A stretch of DNA of 64,000 bases from Deltaproteobacteria bacterium (lineage in GTDB: Bacteria > Desulfobacterota > SM23-61), in the NCBI GenBank assembly GCA_016875165.1, contig VGSF01000009.1:16068-80067 (forward strand), read 5' to 3'. Under the pieces are notes generated by a model. That model saw only the letters and a list, made by a program, of their open reading frames with translations. It had not been told where the DNA came from and did no database searches. The position numbers and the translations under genes are program-made. Numbering within the stretch: position 1 is the stretch's first letter; each line of letters opens with the position of its first letter. Positions 16,287 through 27,967 of the stretch are shown in pieces.

Positions 16287-17627
16287 ATGCCTATGAAAGA
16301 AAACTGGAACAGGGTTCTTGCTGCCGTGAGCGAAAAGATTAGCCAGAAGTCTTTTGACATCTGGTTAAAACCTATTACCCTTATCAGCATGGGGCAGAAT
16401 ACCGTGGACCTGGAGGTTCCCAATAAGTTTTTTAAAGATTGGATATCCGAAAATTATCAAACTCTTATCAAAGACACTTTGTCCCAGATTACCAAAAACA
16501 ATTACACCATCCATTTTCATTTAAAAGAAGGTCTTGAGGATAAAGTGGTAAAGCCAAAGCCTTCCGAAAAAATTCCCCTTCCTAAGTCCGGCCAGCGGTC
16601 GGTCAGAGAAGATGGCCTTAACCCAAGCTATACCTTTGATGCCTTTGTCGTCGGTTCTTGTAATCAGTTCGCCCATGCGGCGGCCTTAGCCGTGGCCAAC
16701 TTTCCCGCAAAGAACTACAACCCTCTCTTCGTTTATGGAGGAGTGGGGCTTGGTAAAACACACCTAATTAACGCAATAGGAACACATGTCGTCCAGAACG
16801 ATCCAACCGCTAAGGTGTGTTATCTCTCTTCAGAAAAATTTACCAATGAATTAATTAATAGTTTGAAGTATGAAAAAATGTCGGATTTTCGAAACAAATA
16901 CCGTAGCAAAGATGTTCTTCTGGTGGATGACATTCAGTTTCTGGGCGGCAAAGAGAGGACCCAGGAAGAGTTTTTCCATACTTTTAATTCTCTATATGAC
17001 TCCCACAAGCAAATTGTCATAACAAGCGATAAGCTACCCAAAGAAATTCCAGGTTTAGAAGAGAGGTTGAGGTCCCGGATTAGTTGGGGATTAATCGCCG
17101 ATATCCAGCCGCCGGATATTGAAACCAAGGTGGCCATTTTATGCAAGAAAGCTGAAGGTTATAATCTTTCTCTTTCCAACGAGATCGGCCTTTTTTTGGC
17201 ATCGCATCTCGGCTCGAATATCCGGGAATTAGAGGGCGCGCTTACTCGCCTTAGGGCTTTTGCTTCCCTTACGGGAAAGGAGATTGATCTTTCCATGACA
17301 ACTGAAACGTTAAAAGATATACTTACCGATCGCCAGAAGATGCTTAGTATAGAAAACATTCAAAAAACTGTCGCTAATTTTTATAATATAAAGGTTTTAG
17401 ACTTAAAGTCTGCTAGAAAAATTAAACTTTTTACCCTTCCCAGACAAATTTCCATGTACCTCTGCCGTAATATGACCAAATCTTCTTTTCCAGAGATAGG
17501 AACAAAATTCGGAGGTAAGGATCATTCTACGGTTATTCATGCCTGTCGCAAGATTGAAAAAAAAATTATCGATGACCGGGATATTAAAAATGTCGTTGAA
17601 ACCATTAAAAATGAACTGCAAAAATAA
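16287..17627 (+). CDS. dnaA: Chromosomal replication initiator protein DnaA
   Basis: From ATG 16287 (GAGGTG six bases upstream): domain I NRVLAAVSEKISQKSFDIWL, a short linker, the AAA+ domain NPLFVYGGVGLGKTHL (Walker A), LLVDDIQFLGGKERTQEEFF (Walker B) and an arginine-finger region ERLRSRISWGL. Domain IV carries the DNA-binding signature GGKDHSTVIHACRKIE. It binds DnaA boxes, melts oriC and recruits DnaB. 446 residues is normal. The TTG at 16257 used by the ORF track lies upstream of the Shine-Dalgarno and is rejected. ATG 16293 is an equally placed alternative start. Confidence 0.95.
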   Translation: MPMKENWNRVLAAVSEKISQKSFDIWLKPITLISMGQNTVDLEVPNKFFKDWISENYQTLIKDTLSQITKNNYTIHFHLKEGLEDKVVKPKPSEKIPLPKSGQRSVREDGLNPSYTFDAFVVGSCNQFAHAAALAVANFPAKNYNPLFVYGGVGLGKTHLINAIGTHVVQNDPTAKVCYLSSEKFTNELINSLKYEKMSDFRNKYRSKDVLLVDDIQFLGGKERTQEEFFHTFNSLYDSHKQIVITSDKLPKEIPGLEERLRSRISWGLIADIQPPDIETKVAILCKKAEGYNLSLSNEIGLFLASHLGSNIRELEGALTRLRAFASLTGKEIDLSMTTETLKDILTDRQKMLSIENIQKTVANFYNIKVLDLKSARKIKLFTLPRQISMYLCRNMTKSSFPEIGTKFGGKDHSTVIHACRKIEKKIIDDRDIKNVVETIKNELQK

Positions 17628-17850
17628 GTTAGTTGCCTGTGGATGGAAAGTGGATTGCATGACGCTATAACTCTCTTGTTTTTTTTTGTGCTTTTTTCCA
17701 CAGGTTCTCTTTTATAAATGCACATCCCTTTTTAACTTAAACGTGTTGAAATTTAAAAATTTTTTGTTTATTATCTTTATTTGCACAGGAACTACTAATA
17801 CTACTAATAATTTCTATTAAAATATATTAATATTAGTATGGAGAGAAAAT
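17628..17850. other. Replication origin oriC: DnaA boxes plus DnaA-trio unwinding element
   Basis: This 223-base gap between dnaA and dnaN holds TTTTCCACA (17694-17702, one mismatch to TTATCCACA), a weaker inverted site TGTGGATGG (17638-17646) and ATTTGCACA (17779-17787). Four bases after the last box starts CTA-CTA-ATA-CTA-CTA-ATA (17792-17809), read on the other strand as 3'-GAT-GAT-TAT repeats. This is the DnaA-trio pattern of the bacterial basal unwinding system. An AT-only tract (TTTCTATTAAAATATATTAATATTAG) follows directly. Location, boxes, trio and AT-rich unwinding zone together make the call strong. Confidence 0.85.
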
Positions 17851-18966
17851 ATGGAATTCAATATTAACAAGGATGAATTTGTCAAAGGCCTTTTCCGGGT
17901 TCAGAATATTGTGGAAAAGAAAGTAACAATGCCCATACTTTTAAATGTTTTACTCGATGCCCAGGGGAAGGATTTATCCATAACAGCAACCAATTTAGAA
18001 GTAGGTTTAAAAGGGGTTCATCCGGCAGAAATTATTAAGGATGGAAAGGCAACCCTATCAGCCAAAAAACTTTATGAGGTAATAAAAGAACTTCCTGAAA
18101 AAAAAATTTCCCTAAAATTGAAAGAGAACCAGTGGGTAGAAATTTTTAGTGGAAAGTCTCTTTTTAATATTATGGGACTTTCTGCGGATTCATTCCCCTC
18201 TCTCCCTGTTTTTGAAGAAGATGATTTTATTGGGGCTGATTTAGTTGTTTTTAAAGAAATGATTGAAAAAACGTTTTTCGCCGTATCTTCCGACGAAACC
18301 CGCCAGAATCTAACCGGTGTGTTTTTTTTGCAAAAAAGAGAAGGAGAAGAAAAAACTCTTAAAATGGTAGCCACGGATGGGTACCGTCTTTCTATGATAG
18401 ACCGCCCACTAAACACGGAAGTAAAAGGTTTGGAAAAAGGCATATTGCTTCCCAAAAGAGGCCTGGCGGAATTATCTAAATTATTAGACGAAGGTGGAGA
18501 GAAGATTTGGATAAAATTGAAAAACAACAATTTCATAGTTAAAAAAGAAGGAGTCGTTTTAATAATGCGTCTTCTGGATTCTGAATTTCCCGACTATCGG
18601 CAAGTAATACCCCTTAAAACAAAAAAACATATTCGCATTAAGAGAACGCAGTTTATGGAATCCCTGAAGAGAGTATCAATTCTTTCCAGCGAGAAAACAA
18701 AGGGAGTTAAATTTCATTTCAGTAAGGACACCTTAGAACTAACCGCCTACAATCCAGATCTCGGAGAAGCCAAAGAAGAAATTACGGTAGAGTATAAAGG
18801 GGAAGATTTAACGGTAGGATTTAACGCCAGGTTCATTTTAGAAAATTTAAACATATTAAATTCAGATGATGTTCTTTTGGATTTAGAAGATGGAATAAGC
18901 CCATCAATCATAAGGCCAGATAATGACGAAAAGCATACCTGCGTAGTTATGCCCATGAGGATTTAG
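17851..18966 (+). CDS. dnaN: DNA polymerase III beta sliding clamp
   Basis: A 371-residue protein starting MEFNINKDEFVKGLFRVQN, with GGAGAG upstream. Clamp landmarks include VATDGYRLSMIDRPL near residue 175, FPDYRQVIP near 248 and the C-terminal VVMPMRI, close to the usual family end VMPMR(L/I). Three repeated clamp domains fit the length. The dimer encircles DNA and tethers polymerase III. It directly follows oriC. The gene is AT-rich, like dnaA, and downstream gyrB comes without an intervening recF. Confidence 0.95.
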   Translation: MEFNINKDEFVKGLFRVQNIVEKKVTMPILLNVLLDAQGKDLSITATNLEVGLKGVHPAEIIKDGKATLSAKKLYEVIKELPEKKISLKLKENQWVEIFSGKSLFNIMGLSADSFPSLPVFEEDDFIGADLVVFKEMIEKTFFAVSSDETRQNLTGVFFLQKREGEEKTLKMVATDGYRLSMIDRPLNTEVKGLEKGILLPKRGLAELSKLLDEGGEKIWIKLKNNNFIVKKEGVVLIMRLLDSEFPDYRQVIPLKTKKHIRIKRTQFMESLKRVSILSSEKTKGVKFHFSKDTLELTAYNPDLGEAKEEITVEYKGEDLTVGFNARFILENLNILNSDDVLLDLEDGISPSIIRPDNDEKHTCVVMPMRI

Positions 18967-21441
<2,475 letters not shown>

Positions 21442-21482
21442 AAATAATTCCAAAATACAAAAAAAGAATTAGAAAGAGTTCT

Positions 21483-23987
21483 ATGCAAACGCAGAACTTT
21501 CAGAATCGCCTACCCGTAAAAATAGAAGAGGAAATGCAGAAGTCTTACATGGACTATGCCATGTCCGTAATCATTGGCCGCGCCCTGCCGGATGTGCGGG
21601 ATGGGCTAAAGCCCGTCCACCGCAGGGTGCTTTATGCCATGCATGACCTGGCCAATGACTGGAATAAGCCGTTCAAGAAATCTGCCAGAGTCGTCGGGGA
21701 TGTCATCGGAAAATACCATCCTCACGGGGACATGGCTGTTTATGACGCCCTGGTGCGCATGGCCCAGGAATTTTCCCTGCGATACCCGCTGATCAGCGGG
21801 CAGGGGAATTTCGGATCGATCGATGGAGACCCGCCAGCAGCCATGCGTTATACGGAAGTGCGCATGGCCCGCCTGGCCAGCGAGCTCCTGGCGGACATCG
21901 AGAAGAACACGGTGGACTTTGTCCCCAACTATGATGGGTCGGCGATGGAGCCGGCCATTCTCCCGGCGCGTTTCCCTAACCTTTTAGTCAATGGCTCCTC
22001 GGGGATCGCCGTGGGAATGACCACCAACATTCCCCCCCACAACCTTAAGGAAATCATCGAGGGCACCATAGCCATCATCAACAACCCGGACATTTCACCT
22101 GAAGGACTGTTGGGAATCATCCCCGGGCCGGACTTTCCCACGGCCGGGTTCATCCTGGGCCGTTCCGGCATTAGGGATGCCTATCTCTCTGGGAAAGGGA
22201 TGATCCAACTTCGAGCCCGAGCCCTGATCGAACGCCAAAAGAGGACAGAGCGGGAGGCCGTGGTTGTAACAGAGCTTCCTTATCAGGTGAATAAGGCCAA
22301 ACTTATGGAAAGGATCGCCGAACTCGTTCAAGAAAAAAAGATCGAGGGGATATCCGACCTTAGGGACGAATCAGACCGGGAAGGAATGCGCATCGTCATC
22401 GAGCTAAAAAGGGATGCCGTGGCCCAGGTGGTTCTTAATCAGCTCTTCAAGCATACGCAGATGCAGATTACTTTCGGCATCCTCCTCCTCTCTGTTGTCC
22501 ACGGACAGCCGCAGACGCTCAACATCAAAGAGATGATCCAGCAGTTCATCAACCACCGCAAGGAAGTGGTTACCCGCCGGAGCCAGTTTGAATTAGGAAA
22601 GGCCGAGTCCCAGGCGCACATTCTGGAAGGCCTGAAGATAGCCTTAGACAACCTCGACCGGGTCATCTCGCTCATTCGTTCTTCCAAAAATCCCAAAGAG
22701 GCCAAGGAAGGACTGATGGCGAAATTCTCACTCTCCGAAGCGCAAGCCACAGCCATTCTGGAAATGCGCCTGCAGCGCCTTACCAACCTGGAACGGGAAA
22801 AGATCAACGAGGAATACCGGGAACTCATCAAACTAATCGCCCGCCTTAAGGAAATTCTTAGCAACGAGCGCCTCCTCTTGAACCTCATCGTCGAAGAGCT
22901 TAAGGAGATCAAAGAGCGATACGGAGACGAAAGGCGCACGCAGATCATCGAGGAAGCGCAGGAGATCAACCTGGAGGACCTGATCGTGGAAGAGGATATG
23001 GTGGTGACCATCAGCCATTCCGGGTATATCAAGCGGAATGCCATCAGCCTCTACCGCAGCCAGAGGCGGGGAGGCCGGGGCAAGATGGGCATGACCACCA
23101 AAGAGGAGGATTTTGTCGAGCATCTCTTCGTCGCCTCCACCCACAGTTATATCTTGTTTTTCACGGACGCCGGCAAAGTGTTCTGGTTGAAAGTTCACGA
23201 AGTCCCCCAGGGCGGCCGCATGTCCCGGGGGAAGGCGATCGTCAATTTGCTGAACATCTCCGGAGAAGAGAAGATAACCGCCATCATGCCTGCACGGGTC
23301 TTCGAGCCGGGGAAGTACGTGATCATGACCACGAAGAACGGAGTGGTCAAGAAGACCGACCTGATGTCCTACAGCAATCCCCGCACCGGCGGAATAATTG
23401 CCCTGAACCTCGACCAGGGAGACGAGTTAATCTCGGCCGGCCTTACGGACGGAACGAAGGAGATTCTGCTGAGTTCCCGCGAGGGCAAATCCATTCGGTT
23501 TTCCGAGGAAGAAACCAGGGCCATCGGCCGCACGGCCCGCGGGGTGAAAGGGATCACTTTAAGCAAGCAAGACGCCCTGGTTTCCATGGACATCATCACC
23601 CCGGGCGCCCAGGGAGCCTCCATTCTTTCGGTCACGGAAAACGGTTTTGGCAAGCGCACACCAGTTGAAGAGTATCCTCTGCAGAACCGGGGAGGCAAGG
23701 GAGTTATAACCATCAAGACTACCCAGCGAAATGGCAAATTGGTGGGCGTCCAGCAGATCACCGAACAGGACGACGCCATGCTGATTACGGACAAGGGAAA
23801 AATCATTCGCATGCGGGGTGAAGAAATTTCGGTCATCGGGCGGAACACCCAGGGGGTAAAGCTGATCGAATTAGAGCCCGGAGAGAGGGTAATGGCAGTC
23901 ACCCGCCTGGCCGAGAGAGAGGATGAGCCGGAAATCCAGGAGGCGGAGGAAAGCCCCGAAGAAAACACGGGAGAGGAAAATATTTGA
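21483..23987 (+). CDS. gyrA: DNA gyrase subunit A
   Basis: An 834-residue protein with the winged-helix/tower region ([22 protein letters not shown], catalytic Tyr in [10 protein letters not shown]) and a six-bladed C-terminal DNA-wrapping domain with a GyrA-box-like [10 protein letters not shown]. The quinolone-determining region reads [17 protein letters not shown]: the position equal to E. coli Ser83 is Met, while Asp87 is kept. GyrA cleaves and re-joins DNA through the tyrosine. It ends in an acidic tail ([16 protein letters not shown]). The gene begins 41 bases after gyrB and ends 3 bases before gpsA, so the run is probably one operon. Confidence 0.95.
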   Translation: MQTQNFQNRLPVKIEEEMQKSYMDYAMSVIIGRALPDVRDGLKPVHRRVLYAMHDLANDWNKPFKKSARVVGDVIGKYHPHGDMAVYDALVRMAQEFSLRYPLISGQGNFGSIDGDPPAAMRYTEVRMARLASELLADIEKNTVDFVPNYDGSAMEPAILPARFPNLLVNGSSGIAVGMTTNIPPHNLKEIIEGTIAIINNPDISPEGLLGIIPGPDFPTAGFILGRSGIRDAYLSGKGMIQLRARALIERQKRTEREAVVVTELPYQVNKAKLMERIAELVQEKKIEGISDLRDESDREGMRIVIELKRDAVAQVVLNQLFKHTQMQITFGILLLSVVHGQPQTLNIKEMIQQFINHRKEVVTRRSQFELGKAESQAHILEGLKIALDNLDRVISLIRSSKNPKEAKEGLMAKFSLSEAQATAILEMRLQRLTNLEREKINEEYRELIKLIARLKEILSNERLLLNLIVEELKEIKERYGDERRTQIIEEAQEINLEDLIVEEDMVVTISHSGYIKRNAISLYRSQRRGGRGKMGMTTKEEDFVEHLFVASTHSYILFFTDAGKVFWLKVHEVPQGGRMSRGKAIVNLLNISGEEKITAIMPARVFEPGKYVIMTTKNGVVKKTDLMSYSNPRTGGIIALNLDQGDELISAGLTDGTKEILLSSREGKSIRFSEEETRAIGRTARGVKGITLSKQDALVSMDIITPGAQGASILSVTENGFGKRTPVEEYPLQNRGGKGVITIKTTQRNGKLVGVQQITEQDDAMLITDKGKIIRMRGEEISVIGRNTQGVKLIELEPGERVMAVTRLAEREDEPEIQEAEESPEENTGEENI

Positions 23988-23990
23988 TCC

Positions 23991-25019
23991 ATGGCCGGGG
24001 GCCGCACAGAAGCAGAAAGAATCAGCGTTATTGGCGCCGGAAGCTGGGGTACCACCCTGGCCAACCTCCTGGCCGAAAAAGGCCAGCCCGTAGATCTCTG
24101 GGTTTTTGAAGAAGAACTGTTTCTGGCCATGCAAGAAAAAAGGGAGAATGAAGTCTTCCTCCCCGGGATTCCCCTTTCTCATAGCATTCACCTGACCCAT
24201 TCCCTGGAAGAAGCCTGCCGGGGAAAAAGCATCCTGGTTTGCGCCGTGCCCTCACATGCCGTGCGGGAAGTGTTTGGCCAAAGCCGGCCTTACCTCCGGG
24301 AAAGGGTCTTGATTGTTAGCGCCACCAAAGGGCTTGAGGAAGAAACTTGCCGAACAGTATCGCGGATTTTAAGAGAAGCCCTCGGTGAGACCAGGGCCGA
24401 GATCGCCTGCCTATCCGGGCCAAGTTTTGCCAAAGAAGTCTCCAGCAAATTTCCGACGGCTGTCACTGTGGCATCGGCCAGCCCCGAGGCTGCGCGCAAA
24501 ACACAGCTTCTTTTGGGCAGGCCTTACTTCCGGATCTACACAAGCTCCGACCTGCTTGGAGTGGAAATAGGGGGGGCCAGCAAGAACGTCATGGCCATTG
24601 CAGCCGGGGCATCGGACGGCTTAGGTTTTGGGCACAGCACCCGCGCGGCCTTGATCACCCGCGGCCTGGCCGAGATGACCCGGCTGGGGGTCAAGATGGG
24701 AGCGGATGCGCGAACTTTTTTCGGCCTGGCCGGCCTGGGAGACCTGGTCCTTACCTGTACGGGAAATTTAAGCCGCAATCGCAGCGTCGGCTTGGAATTA
24801 GGGAAAGGGCGGTCGATTAAGGAGATTTTGCAGGGAATGAAGATGGTTGCCGAGGGCATCCGCACCACCAAAGCCCTTCGCGAATTAGCCAGGAAGCTTA
24901 ACGTGGAAATGCCCATTACGGAGAAAGTCTATGAGCTTCTTTACGAGGGCAAAGCCCCGCGGGAAGCCGTAAGCGAGTTGATGTCCCGGGACCCCCGAGC
25001 AGAGCAGGAAGGGTTGTAG
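23991..25019 (+). CDS. gpsA: NAD(P)-dependent glycerol-3-phosphate dehydrogenase
   Basis: A 342-residue protein with the dinucleotide-binding GAGSWGTTLANLLA at residues ~13-26, the family pattern SATKGLE near 104, LSGPSFAKEV near 138, GGASKNVMAIAAGASDGLGFG near 190 with the catalytic Lys, and GLAGLGDLVLTC near 245. It reduces dihydroxyacetone phosphate to sn-glycerol-3-phosphate for phospholipid synthesis. The ATG lies four bases after the gyrA stop, indicating co-transcription. A ten-residue polar N-terminal extension (MAGGRTEAER) precedes the usual start. Confidence 0.93.
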   Translation: MAGGRTEAERISVIGAGSWGTTLANLLAEKGQPVDLWVFEEELFLAMQEKRENEVFLPGIPLSHSIHLTHSLEEACRGKSILVCAVPSHAVREVFGQSRPYLRERVLIVSATKGLEEETCRTVSRILREALGETRAEIACLSGPSFAKEVSSKFPTAVTVASASPEAARKTQLLLGRPYFRIYTSSDLLGVEIGGASKNVMAIAAGASDGLGFGHSTRAALITRGLAEMTRLGVKMGADARTFFGLAGLGDLVLTCTGNLSRNRSVGLELGKGRSIKEILQGMKMVAEGIRTTKALRELARKLNVEMPITEKVYELLYEGKAPREAVSELMSRDPRAEQEGL

Positions 25020-25076
25020 AAACCACCAAGAAGGAAAGAGGGAAGGATAGAACGGTGGAATCGTGCTGAAGGTTGT

Positions 25077-25739
25077 CTACTTCCCCGCTGGAGCATGGAG
25101 GGCAGGAAGCTCAGCCAAGAGGCGCTCAACCAATCTTTTTTCTAAATTCTTTGCCGCCTGGCTCGGCCCCAAAATCTTTCCTTCGGCCATCCAGAGCACC
25201 GACCCCTTTTCCAGCTCCAGGACCCGAAACATCAGACTGATCTGACAGGACCCCTGATGATAGGTCGGTAGAGCGCGGTACTCATAGCGCCCCCCCTCCC
25301 AGACCTCAAAGGCTTCTCCGCGAACGTAGGGTTTCTGCAGGGAATAGCGCAGAAGGGCGCCTGTAATCAGAAGCTTGACTTGCAGGCGTTCTTTGATCTT
25401 AATAAGGGAGGATGGATTGGAGAGCAAATCTTGAGGGGTTAAGCCTAATTCCTCGAGGGCCGCAGAAACTTCTCCAGGGGGGATCAATTTGTAACCTTTG
25501 GCCAATAAAACCGTGTAGGTAAAGGAATTCAGATCTGCACCGGACTCAGGATAACCGGAAGCATCTGGAATTGGAAGAATAGCCGCGGGTTGAAAATCTT
25601 TAAAGTTAACCTCCCGGAAAACGGTCTTGTCCGCATTAAGTTTGTAAAAGCAACCGGCAAGGTAGAGACAACTGATCAAAACCACGAAATAGAGAAAGAA
25701 GACTTTTCTTTGTGGCGCGAACAAGATCTTGCTCCTCAA
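25077..25739 (-). CDS. Outer-membrane lipoprotein, GNA1162/DUF799-like
   Basis: A 220-residue protein with a lipoprotein signal: basic MRSKILFAPQRK, a hydrophobic core FFLYFVVLISCLYLAGC, and Cys at the lipobox. The mature part has AAILPIP followed by SFTYTVLLAKGYKLI, then VKLLITGALLRY and a strand ISLMFRVLELEKGSVLW. This pattern resembles GNA1162/DUF799 lipoproteins and CsgG-like folds, where a short-lived ALLRYS strand pair supports oligomerisation. The role is unknown; envelope assembly or export is likely. It is divergent from the FmdB-like gene. The family assignment rests on pattern only. Confidence 0.6.
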   Translation of the reverse strand: MRSKILFAPQRKVFFLYFVVLISCLYLAGCFYKLNADKTVFREVNFKDFQPAAILPIPDASGYPESGADLNSFTYTVLLAKGYKLIPPGEVSAALEELGLTPQDLLSNPSSLIKIKERLQVKLLITGALLRYSLQKPYVRGEAFEVWEGGRYEYRALPTYHQGSCQISLMFRVLELEKGSVLWMAEGKILGPSQAAKNLEKRLVERLLAELPALHAPAGK

Positions 25740-25814
25740 GGGAGAATTCGTTAAAATGACATATTTCTATTACACCTTAGAAAAGAACCACTGTCAAGGG
25801 AGGCGGAAGGTAAA

Positions 25815-26177
25815 ATGCCCATCTATGAATATCTCTGTCAGGATTGCCGGCGGGTTTCCAGTTTTATCGTTCTCAATATAAAAACCCCTTTCCATCCTGA
25901 ATGCAAAAAGTGCCATGGCAACAAGATGACCAAACTTATTTCCCGGGTGGCCCGGGTGCGTTCTGAAGAGAGCCGCCTGGAGTCCTTGGCTGATCCGAGT
26001 AAGTTAGGCGGGCTCGACGAGAACGATCCGGCGAGCATGGCCCGCTTTATGAAACGGATGGGCAAGGAGTTAGGAGAGGACATGGGAGAAGATTTTGATT
26101 CAATGATAGAAGAAGCCATGGAGGAGGAAAGCAAAAGCAAAGGGGAAGGTTCGAAGGATTCAGAAGCAGATTTTTAG
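25815..26177 (+). CDS. FmdB-family zinc-ribbon protein
   Basis: A 120-residue protein starting MPIYEYLCQDCRRVSSF, the FmdB-like N-terminus, with CxxC pairs CQDC (8-11) and CKKCHG (33-38) forming a small zinc ribbon. The rest is an acidic helical tail (KRMGKELGEDMGEDFDSMIEEAMEEE), longer than in most FmdB proteins. FmdB-type proteins are putative regulators or accessory factors of unknown biochemical role. GGGAGGCGG precedes the start. Isolated gene. Confidence 0.83.
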   Translation: MPIYEYLCQDCRRVSSFIVLNIKTPFHPECKKCHGNKMTKLISRVARVRSEESRLESLADPSKLGGLDENDPASMARFMKRMGKELGEDMGEDFDSMIEEAMEEESKSKGEGSKDSEADF

Positions 26178-26311
26178 TTTCCACTCCTAATAAACCAGCA
26201 AAAAGCCCTCAAAATTTTCTTGACAAAACTTTTTTCTTTATCCATATTGCCACAAGAGATTCTTTGCTCCATTGTCCCCCAAGATCGACGATTTATAAAA
26301 ACAGTATCAGT

Positions 26312-26504
26312 TGAGCCTCTTGCAAAAGTATTTTTTTGTGGTTCGACAAGCTTGTCCTGAGCGAACCGTTCACCCTTCGAGAACCTCAGGGCGAACGGTG
26401 AGTCGAAGGGCTCACCACGAACGGAAAAACTAAATAAATTCAACCTAAGCCCGTTCACCCTGAGCCTGTCGAAGGGTAAATTACGGACTTTTGCAAGAGG
26501 CTCA
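26312..26504. repeat. TGAGCCTCTTGCAAAAG-ended inverted-repeat element
   Basis: Left end TGAGCCTCTTGCAAAAG (26312-26328) and right end CTTTTGCAAGAGGCTCA (26488-26504) are perfect inverted repeats of 17 bases. The inside has TTCGACAAGCTTGTC, TTCACCCTTCGAG and GTTCACCCTGAGCCTGTCGAAGGG blocks, themselves palindromic. A second, shorter copy lies at 30433-30563. Confidence 0.75.
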
Positions 26505-26606
26505 GGGGTATTATCAATTCCGTGGCTGGGATTGGGAGACGGGCCGGCCAACCAGAGAGAAACTCTTAGAGCTGGAACTTAACCAGGTGGCCGCCGAGAT
26601 GTATCC

Positions 26607-26743
26607 TTGATGGCTTCGTAAAAAGTCTCTTAGATCGTCACCCCGGCGAAAGCCGGGGCCCAGAACATCTTGAAATAACTGGATTCCGGCATCCGCCGGA
26701 ATGACGGAAAAGGGCATTTTCAGACTTTTTACGAAATCATCAA
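26607..26743. repeat. CGTAAAAAGTC-ended palindromic element, degenerate GTCACCCCGG core
   Basis: TTGATGGCTTCGTAAAAAGTC on the left and GACTTTTTACGAAATCATCAA on the right, with GTCACCCCGGCGAAAGCCGGGG and GGATTCCGGCATCCGCCGGAATGAC inside. Its right end supplies the first codons of the over-long ORF at 26701. Confidence 0.8.
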
Positions 26744-26805
26744 TGGGTTGGAACTCAAGATTTCCAGTTTTGGGTTTAAAATTAAAGAAAGGGGGGAGTC
26801 GTAAG

Positions 26806-27954
26806 ATGACCAAAAGAGTGGCCATTGTTGGCGTAGGAACAACCGGGTTTCGCGCGACCACTCCGGATGTCTCCTACCGGGAGTTGACCTACGAAGCAGC
26901 AACCAAAGCTTACTTTGAAGCGGGCATTGAGCCCAAAGAGGTGGATGCCTTTGTCGCTACCTCTGAAGATTTCCTCGAGGGGTATAGTATTTCTGATGAA
27001 TATTCACCTGATCAATTAGGGGCGGTCCTAAAACCCATTTATACCATTCCGGGAGACTTTATTCACTCTCTGGCCTGCGCCCAGATGATGATCCTGTCCG
27101 GAATTGGGGACATCATGGTGGTTCAAGGGATGTCCAAGGCATCGAACATGTTGACCATCTCCGAAATGGTCTCTTTTGCCATGGACCCCATATATAACCG
27201 GCCATTAAAAGAAAGCCCGCATGTCGTGGCCGGGATGGAAATGGCCCGCTTCCTGTACGAGACCGGGACAACGCGGGAGCAATGCGCCAAAGTGGTGGTG
27301 AAGAACAAAAGGAATGCTTTATCCAACCCGCTGGCCGGCCATGGGGTTCTCATCGACGCCAACTATGTTCTCAAATCCGAAACGGTCTCCTTCCCGTTGA
27401 CCAGGATGGACATCAGTCCTCATTCTGATGGAGCCGTGGTGCTCGTCCTGGCAGAAGAAAAAAGGGCCAAAGCCCTCTCCGACAAACCCATCTGGATCCG
27501 AGGGATCGGCTGGTGCTCGGACACGCCCGGCCTGGAAACCCGGAACTGGGGGGAAGCCATCTACGCCCAGATGGCCGCCGAGATGGCCTACAAGATGGCT
27601 GGAATTCGTTATCCGCGCAAGGAGATTGACTTTGCGGAAGTTAATGACGAGTTCTCCTATAAAGAACTCCAGCATCTGGAAGCAATGAGAATCTGTAAAA
27701 AAGGAGAAGCCGGGCCTCTTACCGAGATGGGGGGAACGGAGATCAACGGGGAAATTGCGGTCAATCCCTCCGGAGGGTGCCTCGGAGTGGGAAACCTCTT
27801 TGAGCTAAACGGAGGACAAAAGGTCCTGGAAGTTGTCAGACAGCTTAGAGGGGAAGCCGGGAAGAATCAACTGAAAAACGTAACCACCGGGCTGGCTCAG
27901 AGTTGGCGGGGTATCCCGACGACTACCGGGACAGTGGTGATCCTGAGCAATTAA
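26806..27954 (+). CDS. Thiolase-fold protein (acetyl-CoA acetyltransferase-like) lacking the canonical Cys
   Basis: A 382-residue protein starting MTKRVAIVGVGTTGFR; ATG 26806 follows GGGGGGAG, and the ORF-track start lies inside a palindromic element. The fold is thiolase-like: a VGVGTTGF start, DISPHSDGAVVLVLAEE near 205, DFAEVNDEFSYKELQHLEAM near 285 and NPSGGCLGVGN near 325. In an ungapped comparison the nucleophilic Cys position (normally CASG) reads IPGDF, i.e. Pro, although Cys91 lies nearby. The GHP His is Asn (GVGNLF). These features match the thiolase-like partners of DUF35 proteins (archaeal-type or Ltp2-type) rather than ordinary thiolases. First gene of a four-gene operon with a second thiolase and two DUF35 proteins. 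Confidence 0.8.
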   Translation: MTKRVAIVGVGTTGFRATTPDVSYRELTYEAATKAYFEAGIEPKEVDAFVATSEDFLEGYSISDEYSPDQLGAVLKPIYTIPGDFIHSLACAQMMILSGIGDIMVVQGMSKASNMLTISEMVSFAMDPIYNRPLKESPHVVAGMEMARFLYETGTTREQCAKVVVKNKRNALSNPLAGHGVLIDANYVLKSETVSFPLTRMDISPHSDGAVVLVLAEEKRAKALSDKPIWIRGIGWCSDTPGLETRNWGEAIYAQMAAEMAYKMAGIRYPRKEIDFAEVNDEFSYKELQHLEAMRICKKGEAGPLTEMGGTEINGEIAVNPSGGCLGVGNLFELNGGQKVLEVVRQLRGEAGKNQLKNVTTGLAQSWRGIPTTTGTVVILSN

Positions 27955-27967
27955 GGAGGTGAAAAGC

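Noticed and set aside
26701-26805. Extended N-terminus of the first thiolase
   Set aside because: These codons come from the palindromic element; ATG 26806 has the Shine-Dalgarno and family start.
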